Source: Aegilops tauschii subsp. strangulata
Taxonomy: Eukaryota > Streptophyta > Magnoliopsida > Poales > Poaceae
NCBI RefSeq assembly: GCF_002575655.3
Contig: NC_053037.3
Location: 567,154,880 to 567,218,879, forward strand
Direction: 5' to 3'
Length of the DNA stretch: 64,000 bases
Shown here: piece by piece, positions 34,670-44,800 of the stretch
Layout: every line of letters starts with the position of its first letter
Numbering within the stretch: the stretch's first letter is position 1
Notes under the pieces: model-generated
What the model was told of the DNA's origin: nothing
Database searches by the model: none
Seen by the model: only the letters and a program-made list of their open reading frames with translations
Translations under genes and position numbers: made by a program

Positions 34670-37600
34670 TGTGACGCCCCCGATTCAATCGTACACTAAT
34701 CATACATGCAAACGTGTACGATCAAGATCAGGGACTCACGGGAAGATATCACAACACAACCCTAAAAATAAAATAAGTCATACAAGCCAGGGGCCTCGAG
34801 GGCTCGAATACAAGTGCTCGATCATAGACGAGTCAGCGGAAGCAACAATATCTGAGTACAGACATTAGTAACAAGTTTGCCTTAAGAAGGCTAGCACAAA
34901 CTGGGATACAGATCGAAAGAGGCGCAGGCCTCCTGCCTGGGATCCTCCTAAACTACTCCTGGTCGTCGTCAGCGGGCTGCACGTAGTAGTAGGCACCTCC
35001 GGTGTAGTAGGAGTCGTCGTCGCCGGTGGCGTCTGGCTCCTGGGCTCCAGCATCTGGTTGCGACAACCAGGTAGAATGGAGAGGGGGAAAAGAGGGAGAA
35101 AAGCAACCGTGAGTACTCATCCAAAGTACTCGCAAGCAAGGATCTACACTACATATGGAGGGGTATATGGGTAAAGGGCCATATCGGTGGACTGAACTGC
35201 AGAATGCCAGAATAAGTGGGGGATAGCTAATCCTGTCGAAGACTACGCTTCTGGCCACCTCCATCTTGCAGCATGTAGGAGAGAGTAGATGGTAAGTTCA
35301 CCAAGTAGCATCGCATAGCATAATCCTACCCGGCGATCCCCTCCTCGTCGCCCTGTTAGAGAGCGATCACCGGGTTATATCTGGCACTTGGAAGGGTGTG
35401 CTTTATTAAGTATCCGGTTCTAGTTTTCATAAGGTCAAGGTACAACTCCGGGTTGTACTTTTACAGAGGGACATGGCTATTCGAATAGATAAACTTCCCT
35501 GCAGGGGTGCACCACATAACCCAACACACTTGATCCCATTTGGCCGGACACACTTTCCTGGGTCATGCCCGGCCTCGGAAGATCAACACGTCGCAACCCT
35601 ACCTAGGCACAACAGAGAGGTCAGCACGCCGGTCTAATCCTAAGCGCGTAGGGGTCTGGGCCCATCGCCCATTGCACACCTGCACGTTGCGTGGGCGGCC
35701 GGAAGCAGACCTAGCAACCTCCATTACAAAGGAAGTCACGTTACGCGGTCCAATCTGGCGCGCGCCGCTCAGTCGCTGACGTCACGAAGGCTTCGGCTGA
35801 TACCACGACGTCGAGTGCCCATATCTTTCCCACGTAGTTGGTTAGTGCGTATAGACCAAATGGCCAGACTCAGATCAAATACCAAGATCTCGTTAAGTGC
35901 GTTAATTGATGTAACCGCGGACACCGACCAGGGCCTGGCCCACCTCTCTCCTAGGCGGTCTCAACCTGCCCTGTCGCTCCGCCACAAAGATCCACCCAAA
36001 GGGCCGTCGGGACAAAGGTCATTTCAGCCGCCAATCTGTGAATCACTCACGGGTGCTCCACGAGCCGACCCGACTTTAGTCACCACATGTATCATGTATA
36101 AAGTATATAGTATAAACCCATGATCACCTCCCAAGTGATCACGGCCCGATAGTATAGCACAGCAGACGGACAAGAATGTAGGGCCATAGATGGAATACTA
36201 GCATCCTATACTAAGCATGTAGGATTGCAGGTAAAGGTAACAGTAGTAGCAAGGACAGGCTATGTATCAGGATAGGATTAACGAAAAGCAGTAACATGCT
36301 ACACTACTCTAATGCAAGCAGTATAGAGAAGAATAGGCGATATCTGGTGATCAAGGGGGGGGGCTTGCCTGGTTGCTCTAGCAAGGAGGGGTCGTCAACA
36401 GCGTAGTCGGTCGGGGCACCAGCAGCGGCGTCGGTCTCGTAGTCTACCGGAGAGAAGAGGGGGAAGAAACAATGAATACAATGCAAACAGAAGCATGACC
36501 GTGCATGACATGACAATGCGCGGTGCTAGGTGTGCCCTAACACGGTAGGAGGTGATACCGGTGAAGGGGGGAAACATCCGGGAAAGTATCCCCGGTGTTT
36601 CGCGTTTTCGGACAGATGAACTGGAGGGGGAAAGTTGCGAGTTTGCTATGCTAGGGATGTGTGGTGGACGAACGGGCTGTGTATCCGGATTCGTCTCGTC
36701 GTTCTGAGCAACTTTCATTTACAAAGTATTTTCATGCGAGTTACGGTTTATTTTCTATGATTTATCAAAGTTTTATGCATTTTTGAAATTTATTCTATTA
36801 TCTAAATCAAACATTATCCAGAACAGGGCAAGGTGATGTCAGCATGACATCACCATGACGTCAGCAGGTCAAACCCAGCTGACCAGAGTCAAAGTTGGAC
36901 TGTGGGTCTAGTGGGACCCACCTGTCATAGACTAACATGTTAATTAGGTTTTAATTAAGCAGGATTAATTGATTAGGTTAATTAAACACAGTTAATTATG
37001 TTAATTAATTTAGTTAATTAATTAATACTTGTATTTATTATTATTTTTAATTATTTTTTATATCTTTTTTAATGTTCTAGGTGTTGGGCCCCACATCTCT
37101 ATGGCCCAGGGCCTTAACGGGCACAGGGGAAGCAAGCGCTGGGCGCTGCGGTTACGGGCGATGTTGGGCGTCGGGCACCAGCCCGGCAGGGCACTCGCCC
37201 AGGCCATCCGCGGCGCAGTGGGGTGCCGGCGGGTGTGGCTCCGGCTGCCGGGGCTGTAGCAGCAAGGGAGCGGCGCGAAGGGGAGTGGCCCGGCGGGTGG
37301 GAACGGGATGCGACAGAGCAGAGGCGAGCGAGGTCAGGGCGGGGTCGGCTGGCGGAGGCGGGCTCGAGCAGTTGGTAGTAGCGGCAAAAGGGGGCGCCGG
37401 CGGCAGCTAAAGCAGCAGCGGGGGAGGTGCGCGCCGACGGGCGCAGGAGCGAGGCGAGGAGGGCCGCGCGTGCAAGCACAGGGTGCGGTCGGTAGGGGGC
37501 CGCGGGCGCCGTTTCGAGCGGCGCAACGAGCTGCGGGCTGTTACCGCGTGGTTGAGCGCGAGCGCGGTGACCGTAGGGAGGCAAGATGGGGTCGGACGGG

Positions 37601-38494
37601 GAGGTCCTCACCGGCCCTGTAGTTGTGCAACGGTATGCTCGATGGAGGGGCCGGAGATGCGTTTCCGGCGACGGTGCGACGGATAGCGATGTCGGGGGCC
37701 CTTTCCGGTCCAGGAACGGGGAGGAGGGTGAGGACGACGGCGAGCGACGGGCGGGGCGGCGCCGGTGATGCGTCGAGGAGGCGGGGTCCTGATGTGGATC
37801 GAGGGGGCGAAGGAGTGAGGCGATGGCGTCTGGGGCCCGCTGCCCCGACCTAGATCCAATCGGGGGCGGGGGGGGGAGAGGAGCGAGGGGATCATTTCCC
37901 CGATCCAGATTGGATCGGGAAGGGGGAGGAGAGAACGAGGGAGTGGGGGAAGTGGTGCGGTTAGGGGGGTTAGGGTTTCGGCACCAGGGGATAAGGGAGT
38001 GGGGCGCCGGCTGGGCCGACGGGCTGGTTGGGTGGGATGGGCCGAGGCCCATGGGGAGCGGGGGGGGGGGTGTTTCTTTTCGTTTCTGTTTTATTTTAGT
38101 TACACATTAATTTTAATTTAGTAAAATATATCTATAGCCCCTAAAATAATGTTTCAGAATAATACACTACTATAAAAAGTTTTACCCTGGTATAAAATAG
38201 TTTAGTATTTTATAAAATACCAAAGGCGTTCAAATAGTTGTTTTGCTACTGTTTAAATCATTTTAGTGCGTTTAATCTTTTTACAAAAATGTGGTTCCTC
38301 CACCATTATGACTTAGAATTTATTTGTCCCATTTTGGACATTTTAGTTTTAACGTTTGAAAAATTTACCATTTGACTTGATTTTGAATTTAAATTTGAAT
38401 CGGTCTCGAAGTAACACGAGATTAGCAACAGTAACCATCGTGACGTGGCATCATTAACAGAGGTTTACTGTAGCTTAACTACCCGGGCGTCACA
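34670..38494 (-). mobile_element. LARD-like 5' LTR (3,825 bp)
   Basis: TGTGACGCCC to GGGCGTCACA, followed by ATACA. It lacks about 13 bp near 34,785 (ATCATAATACAAG in the copy at 424-4,251). A GC-rich block at 37,090-37,860 ends in a G run near 38,060. The 312-codon minus ORF at 37,114-38,052 is low-complexity Arg/Pro/Ala reading and not a gene. Confidence 0.92.
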
Positions 38495-39192
38495 ATACAA
38501 TAAACAAACAACGCATGGAAATGAACATATTCTACATACAATTCTATCATGAATGCATATGAAGAATGTTACAAAAGGGGCTACGGTTCTACCGGAACGA
38601 GGGATACGCCAACGGGAAGGAATCGGTGGAGACAAGATGGATATGGGCAAAATATTGTTAAACCAAGCATGGCACTGGAGATTCGGTTGAAATTGATATA
38701 AAGATCATCGAAAACGGATGCACGGAGCTCAAACGGTGAGCAAAACAATATGCTATGCAAACCTGTCCATAACAGCAACATGGAAATTTGGATGCAACAT
38801 TTAAATATGATGCAAACTCAAACAAGGGAACAAATGACGTGGCTTGATAGTACTAGTAAAGCATGGCAAAACAAGCTTACTGATCATGTTGAAATTAGTT
38901 ATAGATTAGTGGGAACCAACGAGACAAACACATGAGATGCTTCAGTGGGAGTTTGACAAGGATCGTGGGCGCTTCTACGTCTCGTTTCCGGATGATCAGT
39001 AGTGGCCCTAGTCGGGTTATCCGGGGACTATAGCAGGGTGGTGTTTTCTCGTTTATCTTTTCCGTAGTCGGACTCTATCTATATGTTATGGATGATTTGT
39101 ATGATGATTGTCATGTTTATGCTATTCTGGGGCAAGTGTATGCCTTGATCTCGTATTCTGTCTATTCTTCGGTTCTATATATTTTTATGCCA
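38495..39192. other. Outer flank of LARD insertion, right copy
   Basis: It starts with the TSD ATACA and is homologous to 4,252-4,951. Without the LTR element it joins 18,049, the Harbinger-like sequence; it may be an intron or untranslated part of that element's gene. No coding potential. Confidence 0.55.
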
Positions 39193-39249
39193 CCTTGCTA
39201 AGCGATCGGAAACAGGATTCTGCCGTGATCTCGAATTCATCACTAGATC

Positions 39250-39394
39250 GTGATGGAGTTTCGTCTTAACAACAGCAATAACAACAACAACAATGATGAT
39301 GATGACAACGACGGCGGTGGCGGCGGCGACAACAACAACAACGACGCGGACGGCGGCGGCAACGACGACAACAACCACAACAACAACAACAACA

Positions 39395-39432
<38 letters not shown>

Positions 39433-39437
39433 AACAT
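39250..39437. repeat. Compound trinucleotide microsatellite
   Basis: Runs of AAC, GAT/GAC, GGC, AAC and then about twelve TAC units. It lies in the Harbinger-like element, next to the end of the 39,484-39,900 ORF, and makes long homopolymer-like ORFs in all frames. Confidence 0.95.
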
Positions 39438-39483
39438 TCATCAGCCGCAAATGTATAGGCCAAAATGCAAAATACAATATTTT

Positions 39484-39900
39484 TTACCTTGAAGGCATTT
39501 CGTCGACCACTTGGCGAACACGGCCCTTGTTGCCGACAGCGGCGGTCGGACGCGCCAGAGCAGTGGCCGGGGCCGGTGCCCGAGGTGCCAGGTCGAGGCA
39601 ACGAAGCTGCTTTCGTAATCTACTTATTCGACGCCTCCACGACGAGGGCTGATGAGGTGGTGTCGGCTTCCTTGCCCTTTTGCCAGCAGCAGGAGTAGCG
39701 GGAGGGTGGCCTATCGTCGCCGGAGACGTGTTGGCCACCCCGCCAACCTTGCTACCGGCGGTAGACGCCGGATAAGATTTTTCGTCCCCAATCTTTTTTT
39801 TGGGTGCGGGGGTCCCTTGCGGCAGCGACGTGCTAGCGGCAGTGGCCGGCGGGGTGCCGGAAGGGTTGTGCCGATCCATTCCAACCGCATCTGTGGTCAT
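39484..39900 (-). pseudogene. Harbinger-like element gene, 5' part
   Basis: A 138-codon ORF from ATG at 39,900 (MTTDAVGMDRHNPSG) through Pro/Ala/Thr-rich sequence with basic stretches (GKRARKPTPP, WRRRISRLRKQL) to VVDEMPSR. The CCTTCAAG/GTAAAA context at its end looks like a splice donor, so it may be a first exon. The DEMPS ending resembles what I recall from Triticeae Harbinger-associated DNA-binding proteins, which is only suggestive. Confidence 0.45.
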
Positions 39901-40153
39901 CGGTGGCGACGGTGATGAGTTGCACGGGGGTGGAGGGAAGGGGTGGCCGCGCGCGCGGGCTAAGGGGGTGTGAAAAACTTTTACTCGGCCGCGCCGAGGT
40001 CGAGTATATTTAGGAGACTTGGGCCAACTTTTCGGCTGGAGGAGTAAATTGTTTACTTCACTAAAAGTTTAGGACTTCAGCTAGTTGCCGGGTAGAGGAG
40101 TAAATTGAAAAAAAATCCTCTAACCAATTTTAGGAGATCAGTGAGAGTTGCCC

Positions 40154-40399
40154 TTACTGGAGTATCAACTTTAATTTGCCAACCTTCTGTTCATGCGAAA
40201 ATGCTAAACCTATGTAAAGGCGTGCGTAAGGTTACGTGACTTTCCAGCCCTAATCAATCCCCCCTTCCCTGGTTCATCCAACGAAAAGTTGTCCCTTAAC
40301 CCATTAGGTAGATCACGTAAAATCCCTTACGTAGGTGTAGCATTGCCTTTTTCATGAGACTTTCAAATCTTTGGTATGGACCCCATATTGGTTTGACCC
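40154..40399. other. Intergenic, nothing recognised
   Basis: No ORF, terminal repeat or known family was identified between the Harbinger-like end and the first copy of the 460-bp unit. Confidence 0.4.
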
Positions 40400-40870
40400 G
40401 GAGGCTCTTGCTGCACTTATAGGCATGCTAATGAATAACACGCCTCCTTTCGTACAGAGGCCTAATCCCATGATGCACTTGTCGGAAGATGAGCTGGAGA
40501 TAGATCCAATTTTAATCTTCCTTGTTTTTCTTTCCTTTGTACAGAACATGCATTGCATAAGAAAAACTGCAATGTTTACAATTATGCATAAGGTTACAGC
40601 AGGTGTTTCTGAAAAAAGCTGAAGAACAGATCCAACTTTAATCCCTTTTATTGTCTCTCTCTCTCTCTCTTGAGAACATGCATTGTACATGAAAAGAATG
40701 TTTAAACAACATGCTAAATGTCTTCTGTCTTCTCTAGAGAACATTTTCTTCTTCTTATAGCAGTGCGTAAGAAGAAAAAAATGTCAATCCTATGAACTAC
40801 GTGCCCTTTGGTGATACGATCTTTAATGAAAATTGGAGCTTGGCTCACATACAAAGACTAGAAAGATTTC
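40400..40870. repeat. Diverged 460-bp unit, copy 1 (uninterrupted)
   Basis: CTTATAGGCATGCTAATGAA to GCTTGGCTCACATACAAAGA. It is homologous to 41,391-41,690 plus 48,375-48,513 plus 51,145-51,180 at roughly 75-80% by eye. It shows the empty sites for both the Copia (near TTTAAACAACATG, 40,703) and the Helitron-like insertion (CACA/TACAAAG, about 40,848). A (CT)n run lies at about 40,652-40,670. Confidence 0.8.
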
Positions 40871-41034
40871 CTCCTCCTCCTCCTCCTCATAACCCGATAG
40901 CTCAGGCGAATATGGAGGAAGGCCTGCAGCGAAACGAGTAGCCCGCCTTGTCTGGATCTGTTCCAGGCTTCCAGCAGTTGCAGCCTCTGCTCCGGAGTGA
41001 GTATGGCATAGGTGGTGATCCGGCGCCTCGGCAT
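40858..41034 (-). CDS. Small Arg-rich ORF (58 aa), doubtful
   Basis: ATG at 41,034, MPRRRITTYAILTPEQRLQL at the N-terminus and a polyarginine end coded by AGG repeats. The upstream sequence has a pyrimidine-rich leader (CCATTTCCCCTTTCTCC). An overlapping frame reads AAGLPPYSPELSGYEEEEEE, which looks as protein-like as the named frame, so this may be a frameshifted gene fragment. Function unknown. Confidence 0.25.
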   Translation of the reverse strand: MPRRRITTYAILTPEQRLQLLEAWNRSRQGGLLVSLQAFLHIRLSYRVMRRRRRRKSF

Positions 41035-41390
41035 GGTGCGGCGGGTGCATCGGAAGTCGAGGTGGCGAATAGGAGAAAGGGGAAATGGAGCGGATAGGGT
41101 TTCGGCCGCCACTGTCCGGCTTAAGTAGCCGACCTCCTCCCTTGGGCGGCATGCTGGAGCAGTGCCACGCGACATGGAGCAGAGAAGGCGCCCGCCAGAC
41201 CATGGATATCTCGGCGTCCCCATGTGGGCCCTATCCGTCAGTCCTACGTGGGAGGCATGCCCCAGCGCGTCCGGGCCTCCCCCACCCTAGATATGGGGAA
41301 GCCCGGTTTGGGTGGTCAAAACTCGTGCAGACACTGACCGGGCAGCCCGCCCGGGTGTTTGGGGCAGTTATGGGTAATCCGATTGTTGAT

Positions 41391-41690
41391 GCTCTTACTG
41401 CAATTATAGGCATGCTAATGAATAACCCGCCTCCTTTGGTACAGAGGCATAATCCCCTCTTGCACTGGTTGGAAGATGAGTTGAAGATAGATCCTACTTT
41501 AATCCTCCTTTGGTTTTTTTTTCTGTAGAGACTATGCATTTTATAAGAACTGTAATATTTGCAATTATGAATAACGTTATAGGTGTTTCTAAAAAAGCTG
41601 AAGACAGATCCGACTTTAATATCTTTTATTTTATTTTTCTCTCTTTAGGTAAACATGCATTGTATAAGGAAATAAGTAGTACTGTCTAAA
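41391..41690. repeat. Diverged 460-bp unit, copy 2 (first part)
   Basis: TTACTGCAATTATAGGCATG onward matches copy 1. It ends at the Copia TSD CTAAA (41,686-41,690) and resumes at 48,375. The stretch between the two copies (40,871-41,390) holds the doubtful small ORF and GC-rich sequence with no recognised gene. Confidence 0.8.
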
Positions 41691-41829
41691 TGTTAGAGTA
41701 GTCATTATGGTATACGACTTCTAGCCCAAGTCAATTTTGTACCCCTACCTCAAGTTGGTTTGTACCCTCTTATATACTCTTGTATGCCGCATCAAATCAT
41801 CAACAAGCAACAGTTTTATTCAGCTTTCA
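41691..41829 (+). mobile_element. Copia 5' LTR (139 bp)
   Basis: TGTTAGAGTAGTCATTATGG to CAGCTTTCA. It contains TTATATACTC, a TATA-like box, near 41,770. Confidence 0.92.
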
Positions 41830-41861
41830 TGGTATCAGATACCGGTCCTAGGGTTTAGGGT

Positions 41862-44800
41862 ATGGCTCCGCCAACGCCACCGCCGCCGCCGCCGCGGCTA
41901 CTTCGAGCGCCGGGCCGCACTCATCGCCAAGGCTGCCAACGCCGCGGCCGCTTCTCTCTCGGCCCTCACCATAGCTCCACAAAACTACCCTGCACCCATC
42001 CTCGCCGCACCAATATCTCTTGCTGACACAATCTCCGACGTCAGCCCCTACATCCCCATAGTTCTTGATCTCGCCGCCCACAACTACTACCATTGGAGAC
42101 ATCTCTTCGATCTCCACCTCGGCCGCTGCAACCTGCGCTCGCATGTCGCCGCCAACTGTCTTCCCCGCCCCGACGATCCGCAATGGTTGAAAGACGATCT
42201 CGCGATCGTCCAGTGGTTCTACACCCGCATCACCACCGAGATCTTCAACATGCTCGATCACGACGGCGCCACCGCTGCCAACATCTGGCACTCCCTCCGT
42301 CAGCTCTTCCAAAGCAACACCGACGCTCGAAAAAACGCTCTCCACACCGAGCTTCGCAATATGGTGCAAGGAGACGCCCCGGTGAACCTGTTCTGCCAGC
42401 GCGTTAAGACCATTGGTGATGAGCTCCGCGAACTCGGCGATACAGTTAGCGACTCACAGCTAATCAATATCGTCGTCGTCGGCCTCAGCGAAGACTTTGA
42501 CAAGCAAGCCTCGTTCATACCGATGATACGCCCCCCTCCTAACTTCGCTGAAGTTCGTTCCTTGCTACAACTCGCGGCGGAAACACAAGCTCACAAGGAC
42601 TCTCGCCCCAAGGTCTTTCATGCTGCGGCTCACCCTCCTCTGTCGTCTACACCAGCGCCGCCTTCCAGGCCGGCTCCTGCCGCTGGGCCGTCCGCATCGT
42701 CATCTGTTCAACCGCCCCCAGGCTGGCGTCCTAGTCCGAACTACCGCGGCAAAAACCCTATCTACAGGCCGCCGTCGACTCGTTCGGTTCCTCCTACGAC
42801 ATCACCAGCACCGAGTCCTGCACCACCCACCAGTGCTCCATCTGCGGTTGCATGGCGGCCTCCTCATGATCCTTGGACGGGGCTTGTTCAAGCATGGCCC
42901 ATGCCCTGGTCCACTCCGTCCACCCTCGGTGCTCCGCCGGCATACTCAGGTGCCTGGCAACCCGGCCTTCAGCAGCCTACTGGTGCTCCCGGGGTTCTCA
43001 ACCCCCGACAGCCGGCCAATGCCTATCACGCCGCCCCGACGTATGCTCCTTATGGTCATTACAGCACCGACAGCGACGCCTACTACACACCTCAGCCGGC
43101 CCTGCTCCCGACGCCACCCCCACCACAGCCGGCCAATGCCTACTACACTCCCCAGCCGGCCCTACTGCCTTCACCATCGTATCCACCGGCACTGCTTCCG
43201 ACGCCACGCTCACCTGCGACGCCGAGCTGGGATCAAGCTGCCTTTCTCCAGGCCATGAATAACTTTGCTGCACAAGGAAACTCAGGTACGGATTGGATCT
43301 TTGATTCAGGGGCCTCTAGTCATATGTCTGCATCTAGTAATTGGTTATCTTCTTGCACTAAATCTCCTTTCCCTTCCATTATCCTTGGAGATGAATCATC
43401 TATTCCTATATATTGTGTTGGTCAGGCTCAACTTCCCTCTTCCACCAAACCTCTTTTACTTCGCGATGTTCTAGTTGCACCCGCCCTCATTAAAAATCTT
43501 ATCTCTGTTCGCCAATTTACTTGCGACAATCTAGTTTCGGCTGAATTTGACCCTTTTGGTTTATCCGTGAAGGATTACCTGACCAAGGCCGAGATCGCTC
43601 GCTTCAATAGCTCCGGTGATCTTTATTCTCTTAATGGAGTTCCTGCCGCCACCCCTCCAACATCCATGCTGGCCTCCGTCGATCTCTGGCATCGTCGCTT
43701 GGGCCATCCCAACCCCGCCGTCTTAGCTTCTATGCTTAGTGAATTTACCATACCATGTAATAGGGACTCTCATAATTCTGTGTTTTGCGAGTCTTGTCAA
43801 TTAGGCAAACATGTGCGTCTTCCCTTTAGTTCCTCTAGTTCTTGTAGCACTTATCCCTTTGAATTAATACATTGTGATTTATGGACCTCTCCCATTGCAA
43901 GTGTTTCGGGTTTTAAATACTATCTTGTTATCTTAGATGATTTCACCCACTTTGTCTGGACTTTTCCTCTACCCAACAAATCCGAGGTCCATTCTTTTTT
44001 CCTTAATTTTCAACGCTATGTGTCTGTTCACTTCTTCCTCCCAATTCGCTTTATCCAATGTGACAATGGTCACGAGTTTGATAACATTAAAAATCGTACT
44101 TTCTTCTTACAACATGGCATCCTGCTTAGGTTCTCATGTCCCTACACCTCCCCTCAAAATGGTAAAGCAGAACGCTCTCTTCGCACCCTCAATGATATAG
44201 TTCGCACTCTCCTCATTCAATCATCTATGCCTCCCAAGTTTTGGGCTGAAGCCCTACACATGGCCACCTTCCTTCTAAATATTCGACCTTCTAAAACTAA
44301 ACCCAACACTACTCCCTATTATTCCCTCTTTCTTTCCCACCCCGACTACTCCGCGGTTCGTGTTTTCGGCTGTCTCTGTTTTCCCAATGCCTACGCCACT
44401 TCTGCAAATAAATTGTCACCACGCTCTATCCCATGTGCTTTTCTCGGCTTCTCTGACGAGCACAAAGGCTATCGCTGTCTCGACCTTCACACCGGACACG
44501 TTCATGTCTCTCGTCATGTCACGTTTGCTGAGCACATTTTTCCTTTCTCACAACGCACTACTACACCATCCAACACCCCTAGCTCCGCAAACACCCCCTC
44601 TCCCCGTCCTTTCCAACTATATACTCCCCTACCTACCGAACACAACTTATTGTTGGAAATATGCCCTAGAGGCAATAATAAATTGGTTATTATTATATTT
44701 CCTTGTTCATGATAATCGTTTATTATCCATGCTAAAATTGTATTGATAGGAAACTCAGATACATGTGTGGATACATAGACAACACCATGTCCCTAGTAAG

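Larger units (their letters stand above)
18050..38494 (-). mobile_element. LARD-like LTR retrotransposon with nested Angela
   Basis: Two 3.8-kb LTRs flank an internal domain of about 4.16 kb (21,883-25,554 plus 34,186-34,669), interrupted by an Angela element. The target-site duplication ATACA is at 18,045-18,049 and 38,495-38,499. The PBS (minus TGGTATCAGAGC, 34,655-34,666) and the polypurine tract (minus GTGGAGGAGAAT, about 21,883-21,894) fix the minus orientation. No gag, protease, RT or integrase was seen in the internal domain. Long LTRs and a non-coding core match the LARD type, of which barley Sukkula is the known example; the LTR ends differ from what I recall of Sukkula. Movement would need proteins from another element. 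Length without the insert is about 11.8 kb. Confidence 0.9.
17290..40153 (-). mobile_element. Harbinger-like DNA element, split by LTR element
   Basis: The left end GGGCATCTCTGGCCGACCCC pairs with the right end, whose reverse complement starts GGGCAACTCTCACTGATCTCC. Inner sequence on both sides shares GAGGAGTAAA motifs in inverted orientation. The flanks are CTA/TAG on the left and TTA on the right, so a clean 3-bp duplication is not preserved. Own sequence is 17,290-18,049 plus 38,500-40,153; the rest is the inserted LARD-like element. It carries remnants of a minus-strand gene. Confidence 0.55.

Noticed and set aside
37114..38052. 312-codon minus ORF in the LARD LTR
   Set aside because: It lies wholly in a long LTR; Arg/Pro/Ala/Ser-rich reading of GC-rich DNA with open frames on both strands, not conserved in frame between the three LTR copies.
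39175..39652. Long poly-Val, poly-Ser, poly-Thr and poly-Asn ORFs
   Set aside because: Direct products of the trinucleotide microsatellite.
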